Part shown: positions 15,540 through 24,105 of the stretch, in pieces
How the letters are laid out: every line of letters begins with the position of its first letter
How positions within the stretch are numbered: the first letter of the stretch is position 1
Source: Acidobacteriota bacterium
Lineage (GTDB): Bacteria; Acidobacteriota; Terriglobia; Acidiferrales; UBA7541
Reading direction: 5' to 3'
Assembly (NCBI GenBank): GCA_013287135.1
Contig: JABDEK010000044.1
Coordinates: 1 to 32,744 of the forward strand
Length of the DNA stretch: 32,744 nt
Notes under the pieces: model-generated
Told to the model about the DNA's origin: nothing
Database searches by the model: none
The model's input: only the letters and a program-made list of their open reading frames with translations
Position numbers and translations under genes: made by a program

Positions 15540-16838
15540 ATGGCCACAGTCGCCAAAGCCGCACCGCAGCCGATTCCGCGCATTGCACCGCGCGAGGATT
15601 TGAATCCATACCGTATTGCGCAGATTCAGTTTGATATCGCTGCCGAATATTTGAAACTCGATCCAGGACTGCGCCAGATATTGCGTACGCCGAAGCGCGT
15701 GCTGGAAGTGTCCGTCCCCACCAAGATGGACAACGGGCAGATCAAAGTTTTCACCGGATTTCGCGTGCAGCACAATATAGCGCGCGGTCCGGCCAAGGGC
15801 GGCATCCGTTATCACCCCGCGGTAACGCTGGACGAAGTGAAAGCTCTGGCGACTTGGATGACCTGGAAAACAGCTACCGTGAATATTCCTTACGGTGGCG
15901 GCAAGGGCGGCGTGATTTGCGATCCGAAGCGGATGAGCAAGTCTGAACTCGAGCGCATGACGCGCCGATTTGCCTCTGAAATTTTTCCGATAATCGGACC
16001 GGACCAGGATATTCCCGCGCCGGATGTTTACACCGATTCTCAGACGATGGCGTGGATCATGGACACCTATTCCATGACAAAAGGGCGCACGTCACTCGGC
16101 GTGGTTACAGGTAAGCCGATTTCGATCGGCGGGTCTGAGGGACGCAACGAAGCGACCGCTCGCGGCTGCCTGGTAGCCGTGGAAGAGGCTTGCAAGGTCA
16201 AGAAGGTGCCTCTGCGCGGAGCAAGTGTGGCGATTCAAGGTTTTGGAAATGCGGGATCTATCGCTGCGCGTTTATTCGCGGAAAAGAAAGCGCGGGTGAT
16301 CGCCATCAGTGATTCTCGCGGCGGCGTTTTTAATTCGCGCGGAATCGATCCGTTGAAAGCGGCGCGTTACAAAGAACGTTCGGGAACTGTTGTCGGCATG
16401 CCGGGGACATCGCGCATTTCGAACGATGATTTGTTGACTATGAAATGCGACATTTTAATTCCCGCGGCGCTGGAAAACGTGATCACGTTGAACAATGCAG
16501 ACCAAATCAAAGCGAAAATAGTCGCCGAAGCGGCCAACGGCCCCACCACCCCTCACGCGGACGAAGTTCTGGCGCGCAAGGGCATCACCATGATTCCGGA
16601 TATTCTGGCGAATGCCGGAGGTGTGACCGTGAGTTACTTTGAGTGGGTGCAGGACCTGCAGAGTTTCTTCTGGTCCGAAAGCGAAGTGAACGCGAAGCTT
16701 GAGATGGTGATGCGTCGCGCGTTCCACGAAGTGCACGAAATGGCGAGGAAGCATCGCACGCATATGCGAACCGGCGCTTACGTTCTTGCCGTCGGCCGCG
16801 TGGCGGACGCCACGCTCGTTCGCGGACTCTTTCCATAA
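15540..16838 (+). CDS. gdhA: Glu/Leu/Phe/Val dehydrogenase, most likely glutamate dehydrogenase
   Basis: A 432-residue cytoplasmic enzyme that interconverts glutamate and 2-oxoglutarate plus ammonium using NAD(P). The substrate domain shows FRVQHNIARGPAKGGIRYHP (about residues 75-94), the catalytic lysine region NIPYGGGKGGV (about 117-127) and PAPDVYTDSQTMAW. The nucleotide domain shows IQGFGNAGSIAARLF (about 235-249), and ANAGGVTVSYFEWVQDLQSFFW is typical of the NAD-type GDH group. The ATG at 15540 has AGGAAGG seven bases upstream. It stands alone behind its own promoter, and thiD follows 175 bases later. Coenzyme preference was not judged. Confidence 0.93.
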   Translation: MATVAKAAPQPIPRIAPREDLNPYRIAQIQFDIAAEYLKLDPGLRQILRTPKRVLEVSVPTKMDNGQIKVFTGFRVQHNIARGPAKGGIRYHPAVTLDEVKALATWMTWKTATVNIPYGGGKGGVICDPKRMSKSELERMTRRFASEIFPIIGPDQDIPAPDVYTDSQTMAWIMDTYSMTKGRTSLGVVTGKPISIGGSEGRNEATARGCLVAVEEACKVKKVPLRGASVAIQGFGNAGSIAARLFAEKKARVIAISDSRGGVFNSRGIDPLKAARYKERSGTVVGMPGTSRISNDDLLTMKCDILIPAALENVITLNNADQIKAKIVAEAANGPTTPHADEVLARKGITMIPDILANAGGVTVSYFEWVQDLQSFFWSESEVNAKLEMVMRRAFHEVHEMARKHRTHMRTGAYVLAVGRVADATLVRGLFP

Positions 16839-17013
16839 AAATTGCTAGCTGACCCTGTTGTTCCAATCAGCCATCAACTTTAACCTCACTGAAAAATTTC
16901 CCCTTGCGCAGTGAGTAAGAACACGCGTACATTTTTGCTTAGCCGGTGCGCTCACGCGAAAAAGGGCAGCGCCGGCATATTTGTCTGCGTGACTTGCGCG
17001 AGGAAGTTGAGAA

Positions 17014-17895
17014 TTGAACAACCACATAAATCACACTCCGCCGATTCTTCTAACCATTGCTGGTTTTGATCCGTCCTGCGGCGCGGGCGTGGCTGCAGAC
17101 CTGAAAACTTTTGCTGCGCATAACTGCTACGGTGTAGCGGCGGTCACCGCGCTTACCGTGCAATCCACCCAAGGCGTGCTATCGGTGCACCCGACGCCGT
17201 CGGCCACTCTGCGCGCGCAACTCGATGCATTAGTGGATGATGTGGCGATTGCGGGCGTGAAGATCGGTATGCTCACGAATCGCGGTAATGCATCCGCCGT
17301 CACCGAATTTCTGGACAAACATAAATTCCAACACGTCGTGCTAGATCCGGTTTTCCGTCCAACTGCGGGCAACGCCGAACTGTTGGATACATCCGGATTA
17401 AAGTTTGTGCGTGACGAGTTGCTGAAACGCGTAAGCCTGATCACTCCCAACCTGCCGGAGGCGGAATTTCTTACCGGTATGGAAGTAAAAGATTTGGCCG
17501 CGATGAAAACAGCCGGCCAGAAGTTAATTGAGATGGGTGCGCGCGCCGTCGTGGTTACCGGCGGCCATCTGGACAAACCGATCGACGTATTTTGCATTGG
17601 AACGGAAGTAGAGACCTTTGCCGGCGACCATGTGAAAAGCCCTAACACGCATGGGTCGGGATGCACTTTTTCATCCGCGATCCTGGGCCAACTAGCTTCG
17701 GGACAGCAGCTGCGCGAAGCTGTAATTTTAGCGAAGGCTTACGTTACGAAGGCAATCGAGAAGTCCTATCAGATCGGTAAAGGCGCTGGCCCGCTGAATC
17801 AGCTTTTCCGCTTTCATCAGGAACAACCTTTGCGCGGCGTGCACGAAGTTCCTCAACACGGCATGCATCCAGCCGCAGAACCAGCCGCACATTAG
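17014..17895 (+). CDS. thiD: Hydroxymethylpyrimidine/phosphomethylpyrimidine kinase
   Basis: ThiD phosphorylates HMP and HMP-P in thiamine synthesis. The 293-residue protein has the ribokinase-fold signatures: LTIAGFDPSCGAGVAADLKTF (about residues 13-33), GVAAVTALTVQSTQGV, VVLDPVFRPTAGN, LITPNLPEAEFLTG, VVVTGGH, and the anion-hole motif GSGCTFSSAI (214-223). The start is TTG at 17014, supported by AGGAAG eight bases before it. About 25 residues after the kinase core (GVHEVPQHGMHPAAEPAAH) are extra, of unknown use. I looked for a TPP riboswitch in the 175-base leader and found none; only a seven-base-pair inverted repeat (CTCACTG/CAGTGAG, 16885-16916 region) is present. No other thi gene is in the window. 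Confidence 0.93.
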   Translation: MNNHINHTPPILLTIAGFDPSCGAGVAADLKTFAAHNCYGVAAVTALTVQSTQGVLSVHPTPSATLRAQLDALVDDVAIAGVKIGMLTNRGNASAVTEFLDKHKFQHVVLDPVFRPTAGNAELLDTSGLKFVRDELLKRVSLITPNLPEAEFLTGMEVKDLAAMKTAGQKLIEMGARAVVVTGGHLDKPIDVFCIGTEVETFAGDHVKSPNTHGSGCTFSSAILGQLASGQQLREAVILAKAYVTKAIEKSYQIGKGAGPLNQLFRFHQEQPLRGVHEVPQHGMHPAAEPAAH

Positions 17896-18043
17896 AACTT
17901 CAGTTATAGACTCCCAGAGTTGTCAAGCCTGCCTGGACTCGGAAAAATCGTCTCCTCCTGGTCTGTCTCGTCAGAGTTAAAAAATCTTGCCGAAGACATC
18001 CCGCACAATTATCATCCCGACTGAATCTTGATCGAGGTGCGTC

Positions 18044-18853
18044 GTGAAGAAATACATGGAAATCGTAATTGTGCTCGTGGGGATCCTACTTAGCGCGCAA
18101 ACAGTTGTTGCACAGGAATGGTCACAACCTTGGGCTCGCGCGCGAATCGAGAAATCGTCGCGCCATAGTGAGTGGGTTACGGTGAAACACGATGGCCGAA
18201 GCGTGGACACGCTCATCGTTTATCCAGAGTCGAAAGACAAGCGGCCCGTAGTGCTGGTGATCCACGAAGTATTCGGACTGAGCGACTGGGCGCAAGAACT
18301 GGCTGACGAAGTCGCCGCAGCGGGCTACATAGCGGTGGCGCCAGACCTTTTGAGCGGAATGGCGCCAAACGGCGGCCGCACCAAGGATTTTCCTAGCGGT
18401 GTTACTGAAGCCGTCAGCAAGTTGAACCCCGATCAGGTGACTGCGGACCTGAACGCTGCTGCGGACTACGGTTTGCGGTTGCCTGCTTCCAGCGGAAAAA
18501 TTTATGTCGTTGGTTTCTGCTGGGGAGGGGCGCAGAGTTTCCGCTTTGCAACCAATCGGGGAGATCTTTCCGCGGCGTTCGTTTTTTACGGCTCACCTCC
18601 GCCGACGGACGACATGTCCCGCATCAAAGCGCCCGTTTATGGATTTTATGCAGGGAACGATGTGCGTATCGACGCCACGATTCCGGACACAATCGCGGCA
18701 ATGAAAGCTGCTGGGAAAACCTACGACCCGGTTACCTATGAGGGCGCCGGCCACGGTTTTATGCGCGCGGGAGAAGCTCCGGACGCGACCGAAGCCAACA
18801 AGAAGGCTCGGGAAGAATCGTGGAAACGCTGGAAAAGCCTGCTTGCACACTGA
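18044..18853 (+). CDS. Secreted dienelactone hydrolase family protein
   Basis: A 269-residue alpha/beta-hydrolase with an export signal. The GTG at 18044 has GAGG eight bases upstream; the first 23 residues (MKKYMEIVIVLVGILLSAQTVVA) are a signal peptide with cleavage before QEW. The dienelactone-hydrolase triad is visible: nucleophile Cys159 in VVGFCWGGAQ, Asp206 in AGNDVRID, His237 in GAGHGFM, with Glu75 in IHEVFG. A cysteine nucleophile and the HEVFG loop are hallmarks of the DLH family; the natural ester or lactone substrate is unknown. It converges on pyrC with only six bases between the stop codons, and no terminator is evident. Confidence 0.9.
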   Translation: MKKYMEIVIVLVGILLSAQTVVAQEWSQPWARARIEKSSRHSEWVTVKHDGRSVDTLIVYPESKDKRPVVLVIHEVFGLSDWAQELADEVAAAGYIAVAPDLLSGMAPNGGRTKDFPSGVTEAVSKLNPDQVTADLNAAADYGLRLPASSGKIYVVGFCWGGAQSFRFATNRGDLSAAFVFYGSPPPTDDMSRIKAPVYGFYAGNDVRIDATIPDTIAAMKAAGKTYDPVTYEGAGHGFMRAGEAPDATEANKKAREESWKRWKSLLAH

Positions 18854-18859
18854 CTTGTT

Positions 18860-20125
18860 CTAGCGGCGATAAACGATCTTGCCGGCGACAATTGTAGCCA
18901 TTGACGCGCCGCGAAACTCACGGCCGTCGAACGGACTGTTACGCGATTTGCTCGGTGACTCAGATGTCCGATACGTCCATACTTGGTCGGTCGAGAAAAT
19001 CGTTAAATCCGCGGGCTCATCAGCTGCGATTTTTCGTTCAATGCCAAGCACCCGCGCAGGACCCGTTGTAAACAGCTCAACCAAACGCAGCAGCGAAATT
19101 TTCCCGGGCCGCACGAGTTCGCTCAAAGCCAGGGCGAGAGCGGTTTCGAAACCGATAATTCCGAAGGGTGCGCGGTCGAATTCAACGTCCTTGCTCGAAG
19201 GATGATGCGGGGCGTGGTCGGTAGCGATGGCGTCCACGGAACCGTCGGCCAAGCCTTCGATCAGCGCGGCGCGATCTTCGCCAGAGGCCAGGGGCGGATT
19301 CATTTTGTAATGTGAATCGTAGCGCACGTCTTCGTCGATGAGGGTGAAGTGGTGCGGTGTGACCTCGCAGGTTACCTGCAGACCCTGTTGTTTTGCCGCC
19401 CGAACATATTCGAGCGAAGCGCGAGCGGACATGTGCGCGATGTGAAGGCGCGCGCCCGTTAGCGTTACAACTTCCACGTCACGGCCCACACAAATGGATT
19501 CCGATTGCGCGGGAATACCCCTCAGGCCCAAGCGAATGGAACGTGGGCCTTCGCGCATCACGCCACCGGCGAATAACGAACGATCTTCGCAGTGGTCAAT
19601 CACCGGCAGATCGAGAGCGCGGCAATAGTCCATTACCTGGCGCATCAGGCGAGCGGTCGCCACGGGTTTTCCGTCATCGCTTACGGCGACGATACCCGCT
19701 TCTTTCATCGCTGCGATTTCTGAAAGAGATTCGCCTTTACTGCCTACGGAAGCGGCGCCAATGGGCCACACTCGCACCGCACCGGCTGCGGCGGAGCGTT
19801 CCACAATTCCGCGCGTAACCGAGGCGTTGTCATTTACAGGTTGCGTGTTCGGCATGGTGCAGACGGCGGTAAAGCCTCCACGTGCAGCGGCGCGCGTGCC
19901 GGTTTCAATTGTTTCGGAAAGCTCCTGGCCAGGCTCGCGCAGGTGGCAATGCAAATCGATGAAGCCAGGCGCGACGATCATTCCGCCTGCGTCAAAAATC
20001 TCCACATGGGAAGCTGTCAGATCTGGACCCACCCTTAAAATTCGAGGGCCGTCGACAAGGATATCGAGCGTTGCGTCGGTGTTGCTTGACGGGTCCAGAA
20101 CCCGGCCATTTTTAATCAGCAGCAT
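18860..20125 (-). CDS. pyrC: Dihydroorotase
   Basis: PyrC closes carbamoyl-aspartate to dihydroorotate, step three of pyrimidine synthesis. The 421-residue length and motifs are those of class I enzymes: zinc ligands in PGFIDLHCHLREPG (about residues 53-66), TAVCTMPNTQPVND, the metal aspartate in AVSDDGKPV (about 148-156), PVIDHCED, HIAHMSA, CEVTPHHFTL and ATDHAPHHP. The ATG overlaps the pyrB stop by one base (TAATG), so the two are translationally coupled. It is the last gene of the pyrR-pyrB-pyrC operon. Confidence 0.96.
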   Translation of the reverse strand: MLLIKNGRVLDPSSNTDATLDILVDGPRILRVGPDLTASHVEIFDAGGMIVAPGFIDLHCHLREPGQELSETIETGTRAAARGGFTAVCTMPNTQPVNDNASVTRGIVERSAAAGAVRVWPIGAASVGSKGESLSEIAAMKEAGIVAVSDDGKPVATARLMRQVMDYCRALDLPVIDHCEDRSLFAGGVMREGPRSIRLGLRGIPAQSESICVGRDVEVVTLTGARLHIAHMSARASLEYVRAAKQQGLQVTCEVTPHHFTLIDEDVRYDSHYKMNPPLASGEDRAALIEGLADGSVDAIATDHAPHHPSSKDVEFDRAPFGIIGFETALALALSELVRPGKISLLRLVELFTTGPARVLGIERKIAADEPADLTIFSTDQVWTYRTSESPSKSRNSPFDGREFRGASMATIVAGKIVYRR

Positions 20126-21093
20126 TATTTATCCTTGCCTGCCATTCCCGGCCCGCTCGCAGGTTCTGACGCGGCACCGCCCACAAGATGGTAAAGAAGG
20201 GCCATGCGAATCGCCAGGCCGTTGGTCACTTGGTCGAGAACACAAGATTGCGGGCCATCGGCGACGCTTGGGTCGATTTCCAATCCGCGAATCATTGGCC
20301 CGGGATGCAATACAAGCGCATCTTTTCCGGCTAGTCGCAGCCGCTCCGGAGTGAGTTGAAATTGCAAAATATATTCTTCTGGTGCGAGCGCAGGTTCGTG
20401 CATGCGCTCAGTCTGTACGCGTAGCACGATAATGACGTCAGCTCCATCAAGCGCTTCATCAATGTGCGATACGCGGCGAACGTTGGGTGCAAGCGACTCC
20501 AATTCGCGTGGAACCCACATGGCCGGGCCGCATAAGGTGATGTGAGCACCGAATTTGCTCAGCAGATGAATATTCGAGCGGGCTACACGGCTATGCAGGA
20601 TGTCGCCAAGAATGGTGACGTGCAATCCGTCCAAGGTATTTTTGCGATCGCGGACGGTCAAAGCATCGAGCAACGCTTGGGTGGGATGCTCGTGCGTGCC
20701 GTCTCCGGCGTTCACAACCGGAATCCCCAGGCGCTGGGCTATGAATTCGGGCGCGCCCGACGAGCTGTGGCGGATCACGATACCGTCGGGACGCATGGCT
20801 TCCAGCGTCCATACTGTGTCGAGCAGAGACTCCCCTTTTTTCAAACTGGAAGATTCGGCCTGCAGGTTCATGGTGTCCGCGCCGAGCCGGGCAGCTGCAG
20901 TGGCAAAACTAATTCGCGTGCGCGTGGAATTTTCGAAAAAGGCCAGGGCCACGGTTTTGCCACGTAACGTCGCTAGTTTTTTTAGCGGATGACGATGGAA
21001 TTCCTGGAAAGGCTTCGCTTGATCCAGAATAAAAGAAATTTGCTCGCGGGTAAGGTCTTCGATTCCAAGCAGGTGTTGCAGACGCTGCAGCAC
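20125..21093 (-). CDS. pyrB: Aspartate carbamoyltransferase catalytic subunit
   Basis: PyrB transfers the carbamoyl group to aspartate, the committed step of pyrimidine synthesis. The 322-residue protein has the carbamoyl-phosphate motif FENSTRTR (residues 53-60), SSSLKKGESLLDT, the HEHPTQALLD motif, LGDILHSRVARSN and LHPGPMIRGLEI. Length is normal for a catalytic chain. No pyrI is adjacent, as expected for genomes with PyrR control. It lies 53 bases after pyrR and overlaps pyrC by one base. Confidence 0.96.
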   Translation of the reverse strand: MLQRLQHLLGIEDLTREQISFILDQAKPFQEFHRHPLKKLATLRGKTVALAFFENSTRTRISFATAAARLGADTMNLQAESSSLKKGESLLDTVWTLEAMRPDGIVIRHSSSGAPEFIAQRLGIPVVNAGDGTHEHPTQALLDALTVRDRKNTLDGLHVTILGDILHSRVARSNIHLLSKFGAHITLCGPAMWVPRELESLAPNVRRVSHIDEALDGADVIIVLRVQTERMHEPALAPEEYILQFQLTPERLRLAGKDALVLHPGPMIRGLEIDPSVADGPQSCVLDQVTNGLAIRMALLYHLVGGAASEPASGPGMAGKDK

Positions 21094-21146
21094 GTTTTCC
21101 CTTTAATGCCTTTTGCTCCGGGCCTCCCAAAGGATTGCCGGGTTTT

Positions 21147-21695
21147 TCAAGAAACGCGATCCACCAGCATCACGCGCTCTTCGTCATCAATTTCCATCAA
21201 ACGCACCTCGACGATCTCCGTATCGCTGGTCTCCACCGTGCGGCCAACAAAGGAAGCCTCGATAGGCAGTTCGCGGTGCCCGCGATCGATCAAAACGCAA
21301 AGCCGGATGCGTTTGGGACGTCCGAGGTCAAAAAGTCCGTTCATTGCAGCCCGGATCGTGCGGCCGGTATAAAGCACGTCGTCGACAATCACCAAGTCCC
21401 GGTCATCGACTGGGAAATCGATCTCGTTCGAGTGAAAGACTGGTTGAGGACCTACTGTCGAGAGGTCGTCGCGGTAGAGCGTGATGTCCAGGGTGCCGAC
21501 TGGAACTTTGACGCCGGAGGAATCGAAGATGGTTTTCGCCAACCGCTGGGAGAGGGGAACACCACGGCGGCGCACGCCGATCAAAGCCAAATTGTTGGTC
21601 CCACCACTCTTTTCGACAATTTCATGGGCCAATCGCTGGAGGGTACGGCTCATTTCTTCCGCAGAAAGCAATTGTCTTTTTTCTACGACGCGCAT
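21147..21695 (-). CDS. pyrR: PyrR, pyrimidine operon regulator / uracil phosphoribosyltransferase
   Basis: PyrR binds pyr mRNA in response to UMP in several bacteria and also has uracil phosphoribosyltransferase activity. The PRPP loop VIVDDVLYTGRTIRAAM and SAEEMSRTLQRLAHEI, LIGVRRRGVPL and LYRDDL are clear family signatures. I chose ATG 21695 (MRVVEKRQLLSAEEM, 182 residues); a longer frame starts at 21716. A short hairpin built from two CCGCGG boxes lies at about 21719-21743 in the leader, but it does not match the known PyrR-binding consensus. First gene of the minus-strand pyr operon, divergent from pyrD. Confidence 0.95.
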   Translation of the reverse strand: MRVVEKRQLLSAEEMSRTLQRLAHEIVEKSGGTNNLALIGVRRRGVPLSQRLAKTIFDSSGVKVPVGTLDITLYRDDLSTVGPQPVFHSNEIDFPVDDRDLVIVDDVLYTGRTIRAAMNGLFDLGRPKRIRLCVLIDRGHRELPIEASFVGRTVETSDTEIVEVRLMEIDDEERVMLVDRVS

Positions 21696-21814
21696 TCTGG
21701 CACGCCATCCTAGCATAGACCGCGGACTGTTCGCAGCCGCGGAATAAAGCCGCAGACGCTGAGAAATCCTGCGTTCGCTGGAATAGATGTGGCCTCAGTG
21801 CTAGACTAGCGGCC

Positions 21815-22786
21815 GTGAATGCGCCGCAGCCGGCCCGCATGTCCCAACGGCCCGCGGGAGTTGACCTTCGAGTCAGCGTCGGCGCCCTCCAGCTTAAAAA
21901 CCCCATTATTGCCGCCAGCGGTACTTTTGGTTACGGAATCGAATTTACTCCTATGGTCGACTTAAACCGGTTGGGGGCGATGGTTGTGAAGGGCCTCTCG
22001 CTCGCGCCTATGGCCGGTGCACCGCCTCCCAGGATCTGCGAAACATCGAGCGGCATGGTAAATGCGATCGGTTTGCAGAATATCGGCGCGCGGGCATTTG
22101 TCGCCGAGAAGCTGCCTGAGCTGCGACGTCGGAACGCCACCGTCGTGGCAAACGTGTTCGGGTGCACCATCTCAGACTACGTCGAGGTCATCCGGATCCT
22201 TGAAGACGCCGAGGGGGTAGCGGCATACGAGCTAAACATCTCCTGTCCCAATGTGGAACACGGCGGGGCTGAATTCGGGGTGGATCCAGTACTAACAGCG
22301 CAGGTCGTCCAGGCCGCTCGGAAGGCGGCCCGGAGGCCTCTTTGGGTGAAGCTCTCCCCTAATGTTAATAGGATTGGACTTACGGCTAGCGCCGCCGAAT
22401 CCAGCGGAGCTGACGCCCTGGTAATTGCAAATACTTACCCCGCATTGTGTATAGATGCACACAACCGGAGGTCACGCCTAGGTAGTACGACAGGTGGGTT
22501 GTCGGGTCCGGCCATAAAACCTATAACTATGAGACTGGTTTACGAGGCTAGTAAGGTAATTAAGATACCGATTATAGGGCTTGGTGGTATTGAGAGCCCC
22601 ATCGATGTAATCGAATATATGTTGGCGGGCGCCTCAGCAGTCGAGATTGGCACCGCCAATTTTGTGGACCCGAGGGCCACAGAGGAGGTTTTGAAGGGAC
22701 TAGAAAGATGGTGCGAAGACAATAAAATTACTGTAATCAGCAAGTTACGAGGCGGCATAGAGGTTGCTGAGACAGCCTCGAGATAG
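21815..22786 (+). CDS. pyrD: Dihydroorotate dehydrogenase, class 1B
   Basis: PyrD oxidises dihydroorotate to orotate with FMN. Class 1B is indicated by the catalytic cysteine in ELNISCPNVEHGG and by the overall layout (IIAASGTFGYG, MVNAIGLQN, VKLSPNV, GGLSGPAIKP, IIGLGGIESPID, AVEIGTANF). Class 1B enzymes need the PyrK electron-transfer partner, which is not in the window. The start is GTG 21815; ATG 21839 (MSQRPAGVDLRV) is also possible. The last 140 codons use ATA at least six times and AGA/AGG at least five times, unlike the first half and unlike neighbouring genes. pyrD is divergent from pyrR and is followed by rlpA and pyrF. Confidence 0.95.
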   Translation: MNAPQPARMSQRPAGVDLRVSVGALQLKNPIIAASGTFGYGIEFTPMVDLNRLGAMVVKGLSLAPMAGAPPPRICETSSGMVNAIGLQNIGARAFVAEKLPELRRRNATVVANVFGCTISDYVEVIRILEDAEGVAAYELNISCPNVEHGGAEFGVDPVLTAQVVQAARKAARRPLWVKLSPNVNRIGLTASAAESSGADALVIANTYPALCIDAHNRRSRLGSTTGGLSGPAIKPITMRLVYEASKVIKIPIIGLGGIESPIDVIEYMLAGASAVEIGTANFVDPRATEEVLKGLERWCEDNKITVISKLRGGIEVAETASR

Positions 22787-22820
22787 TACAATTTACTGAT
22801 TCAACTAAGGTTAGGAGATC

Positions 22821-23318
22821 ATGAAAGCAAAAATTTTCGTCGTGCTCGAATCGGTGTTTTTAGGATTGGGTCTGCTTGCGTTCACTCCGTCGGTGAACCC
22901 TACGACTGCCGGAAAGCCAAGCAACCCGCCTCAAGTAGCTGTGTACCCGAAGAAAGCGTCCTCTGGAAAAACTGATACCCTAAAGCCCCTTGCTGTCTGG
23001 GAATGCACCACCAGCTGGTACGGCGAGGATTTCGACGGCCAGCCGACCGCCACTGGCGAGAAATATGACATGTACGGCGAGACCGCCGCTCACCCCACCC
23101 TCCCCTTAGGTTCGATTGTTCGAGTCGTGAACCCACGCAACCACCGCAGCCAAATCGTCCGAATCAATGATCGCGGACCATATGTTGAAGGACGCGAATT
23201 GGATGTTTCTTATGAGGTGGCACGTAGGTTAGGATTTGACCAGCGCGGGATTGCGAAAGTTCGGCTCGAGCTGCTCAAGGTGCCTACACGGCCGGAACCG
23301 ACCCATCACGAAGACTAA
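22821..23318 (+). CDS. RlpA-like septal-ring lytic transglycosylase family protein (DPBB domain)
   Basis: A 165-residue exported protein. The N-terminus (MKAKIFVVLESVFLGLGLLAF) is a signal peptide or anchor, followed by a low-complexity linker, and then a double-psi beta-barrel domain (about residues 62-155): TTSWYGEDFDGQPTATGEKYDM, TAAHPTLPLGSIVRVVNPRN and VRINDRGPYVEGRELDVSYEVARRLGF. These are the RlpA signatures; characterised members cleave denuded peptidoglycan. No SPOR domain is present, so it is a minimal form. AGGAG stands five bases before the ATG. It sits between pyrD and pyrF, and its 3' end overlaps the beginning of pyrF. Confidence 0.88.
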   Translation: MKAKIFVVLESVFLGLGLLAFTPSVNPTTAGKPSNPPQVAVYPKKASSGKTDTLKPLAVWECTTSWYGEDFDGQPTATGEKYDMYGETAAHPTLPLGSIVRVVNPRNHRSQIVRINDRGPYVEGRELDVSYEVARRLGFDQRGIAKVRLELLKVPTRPEPTHHED

Positions 23319-24007
23319 TCGTCGCGCTGGATGTAGATAATCTCCAGGCTGCCACTGCTTTAGCGCGGAAGCTTCGCGGAGCAGTTGGGCTCTTCAAAGT
23401 CGGTAGTCAACTCTTCACAGCCGAAGGTCCGCGAGCAGTAGAGAAGCTCGCGGACGCAGGCGTCCAGATTTTCCTCGACCTGAAATTCCACGACATCCCC
23501 AATACGGTGGCGAGGGCCGTTTCAGGCGCGGTAAAGCTTCCGCATGTGCGTCTGCTCACACTCCATGCATCGGGCGGCACAGCCGTAATGAAGGCTGCGC
23601 GCGAAGCAGCCGGGGACCGAAAGGATCGGCCGAAGCTGCTCGCGGTTACCGTCTTGACGAGCTTCGACCAAGCGACCTTGCGTGAAATTGGTATGTCAGA
23701 CCCAATCGAAAGCCGCGCGGTCGCGCTCGCATGTTTGGCCAAGAGAGCAGGAATGGATGGCGCGGTTTGTTCCGCACACGAAGCCCGTGCGATTCGGCGC
23801 GCGTGTGGGCCGAAGTTCATAATACTCATCCCAGGCGTACGTCCGAGCAAAGGCGCCGCGAACGACCAGTCGCGCATTGCGACGCCGGCAGAAGCCGTTC
23901 GGGCAGGCGCGAACTATTTGGTAGTCGGACGACCGATTACGGCCGCTCCGAATCCACGTTCGGCCGTCTCGGCCATCGTTGACGAAATGAAGTCCGCTCT
24001 ACAATAG
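23315..24007 (+). CDS. pyrF: Orotidine 5'-phosphate decarboxylase, start codon unresolved
   Basis: PyrF makes UMP from OMP. The reading from 23315 gives LIVALDVDN, then GLFKVGSQLFTAEGP, the catalytic DLKFHDIPNTV, HASGGTAVM, VCSAHEA, ILIPGVRPS and YLVVGRPITAA, a complete group 1 enzyme of about 230 residues. The puzzle is the start. The upstream in-frame stop is at 23237-23239, and no ATG, GTG or TTG occurs in frame before GTG 23507, which lies after the catalytic lysine. Initiation at a rare codon (CTG, CTA, ATC), frameshifting from the overlapping rlpA, or a sequence error are the options. The coordinate given is the first residue of clear similarity. It is likely coupled to rlpA. Confidence 0.85.
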   Translation, partial: LIVALDVDNLQAATALARKLRGAVGLFKVGSQLFTAEGPRAVEKLADAGVQIFLDLKFHDIPNTVARAVSGAVKLPHVRLLTLHASGGTAVMKAAREAAGDRKDRPKLLAVTVLTSFDQATLREIGMSDPIESRAVALACLAKRAGMDGAVCSAHEARAIRRACGPKFIILIPGVRPSKGAANDQSRIATPAEAVRAGANYLVVGRPITAAPNPRSAVSAIVDEMKSALQ

Positions 24008-24038
24008 CCGCTAAAGTTTCTCTTCTCGTCTCCTGCTA

Positions 24039-24065
24039 TTGACAAAATACGCTTGTCGGTACAAC
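24039..24065 (+). promoter_or_regulatory. Candidate promoter for the BIG2/LVIVD gene
   Basis: A perfect TTGACA (24039-24044) is followed after 15 bases by TACAAC (24060-24065). The spacing is short, so the call is tentative. It lies 40 bases before the chosen start codon. Confidence 0.35.
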
Positions 24066-24105
24066 TTCTCTGCCGAACATTCTCTTGGCGAAGGGAGCTT
24101 CTCAA

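Noticed and set aside
16839-17013. TPP riboswitch before thiD
   Set aside because: The conserved CUGAGA and ACCUGAUC-type motifs are absent. Only a simple inverted repeat is present.
21696-21814. PyrR-binding attenuator between pyrR and pyrD
   Set aside because: A CCGCGG hairpin exists at about 21719-21743, but there is no T run and no match to the known PyrR-binding loop consensus.
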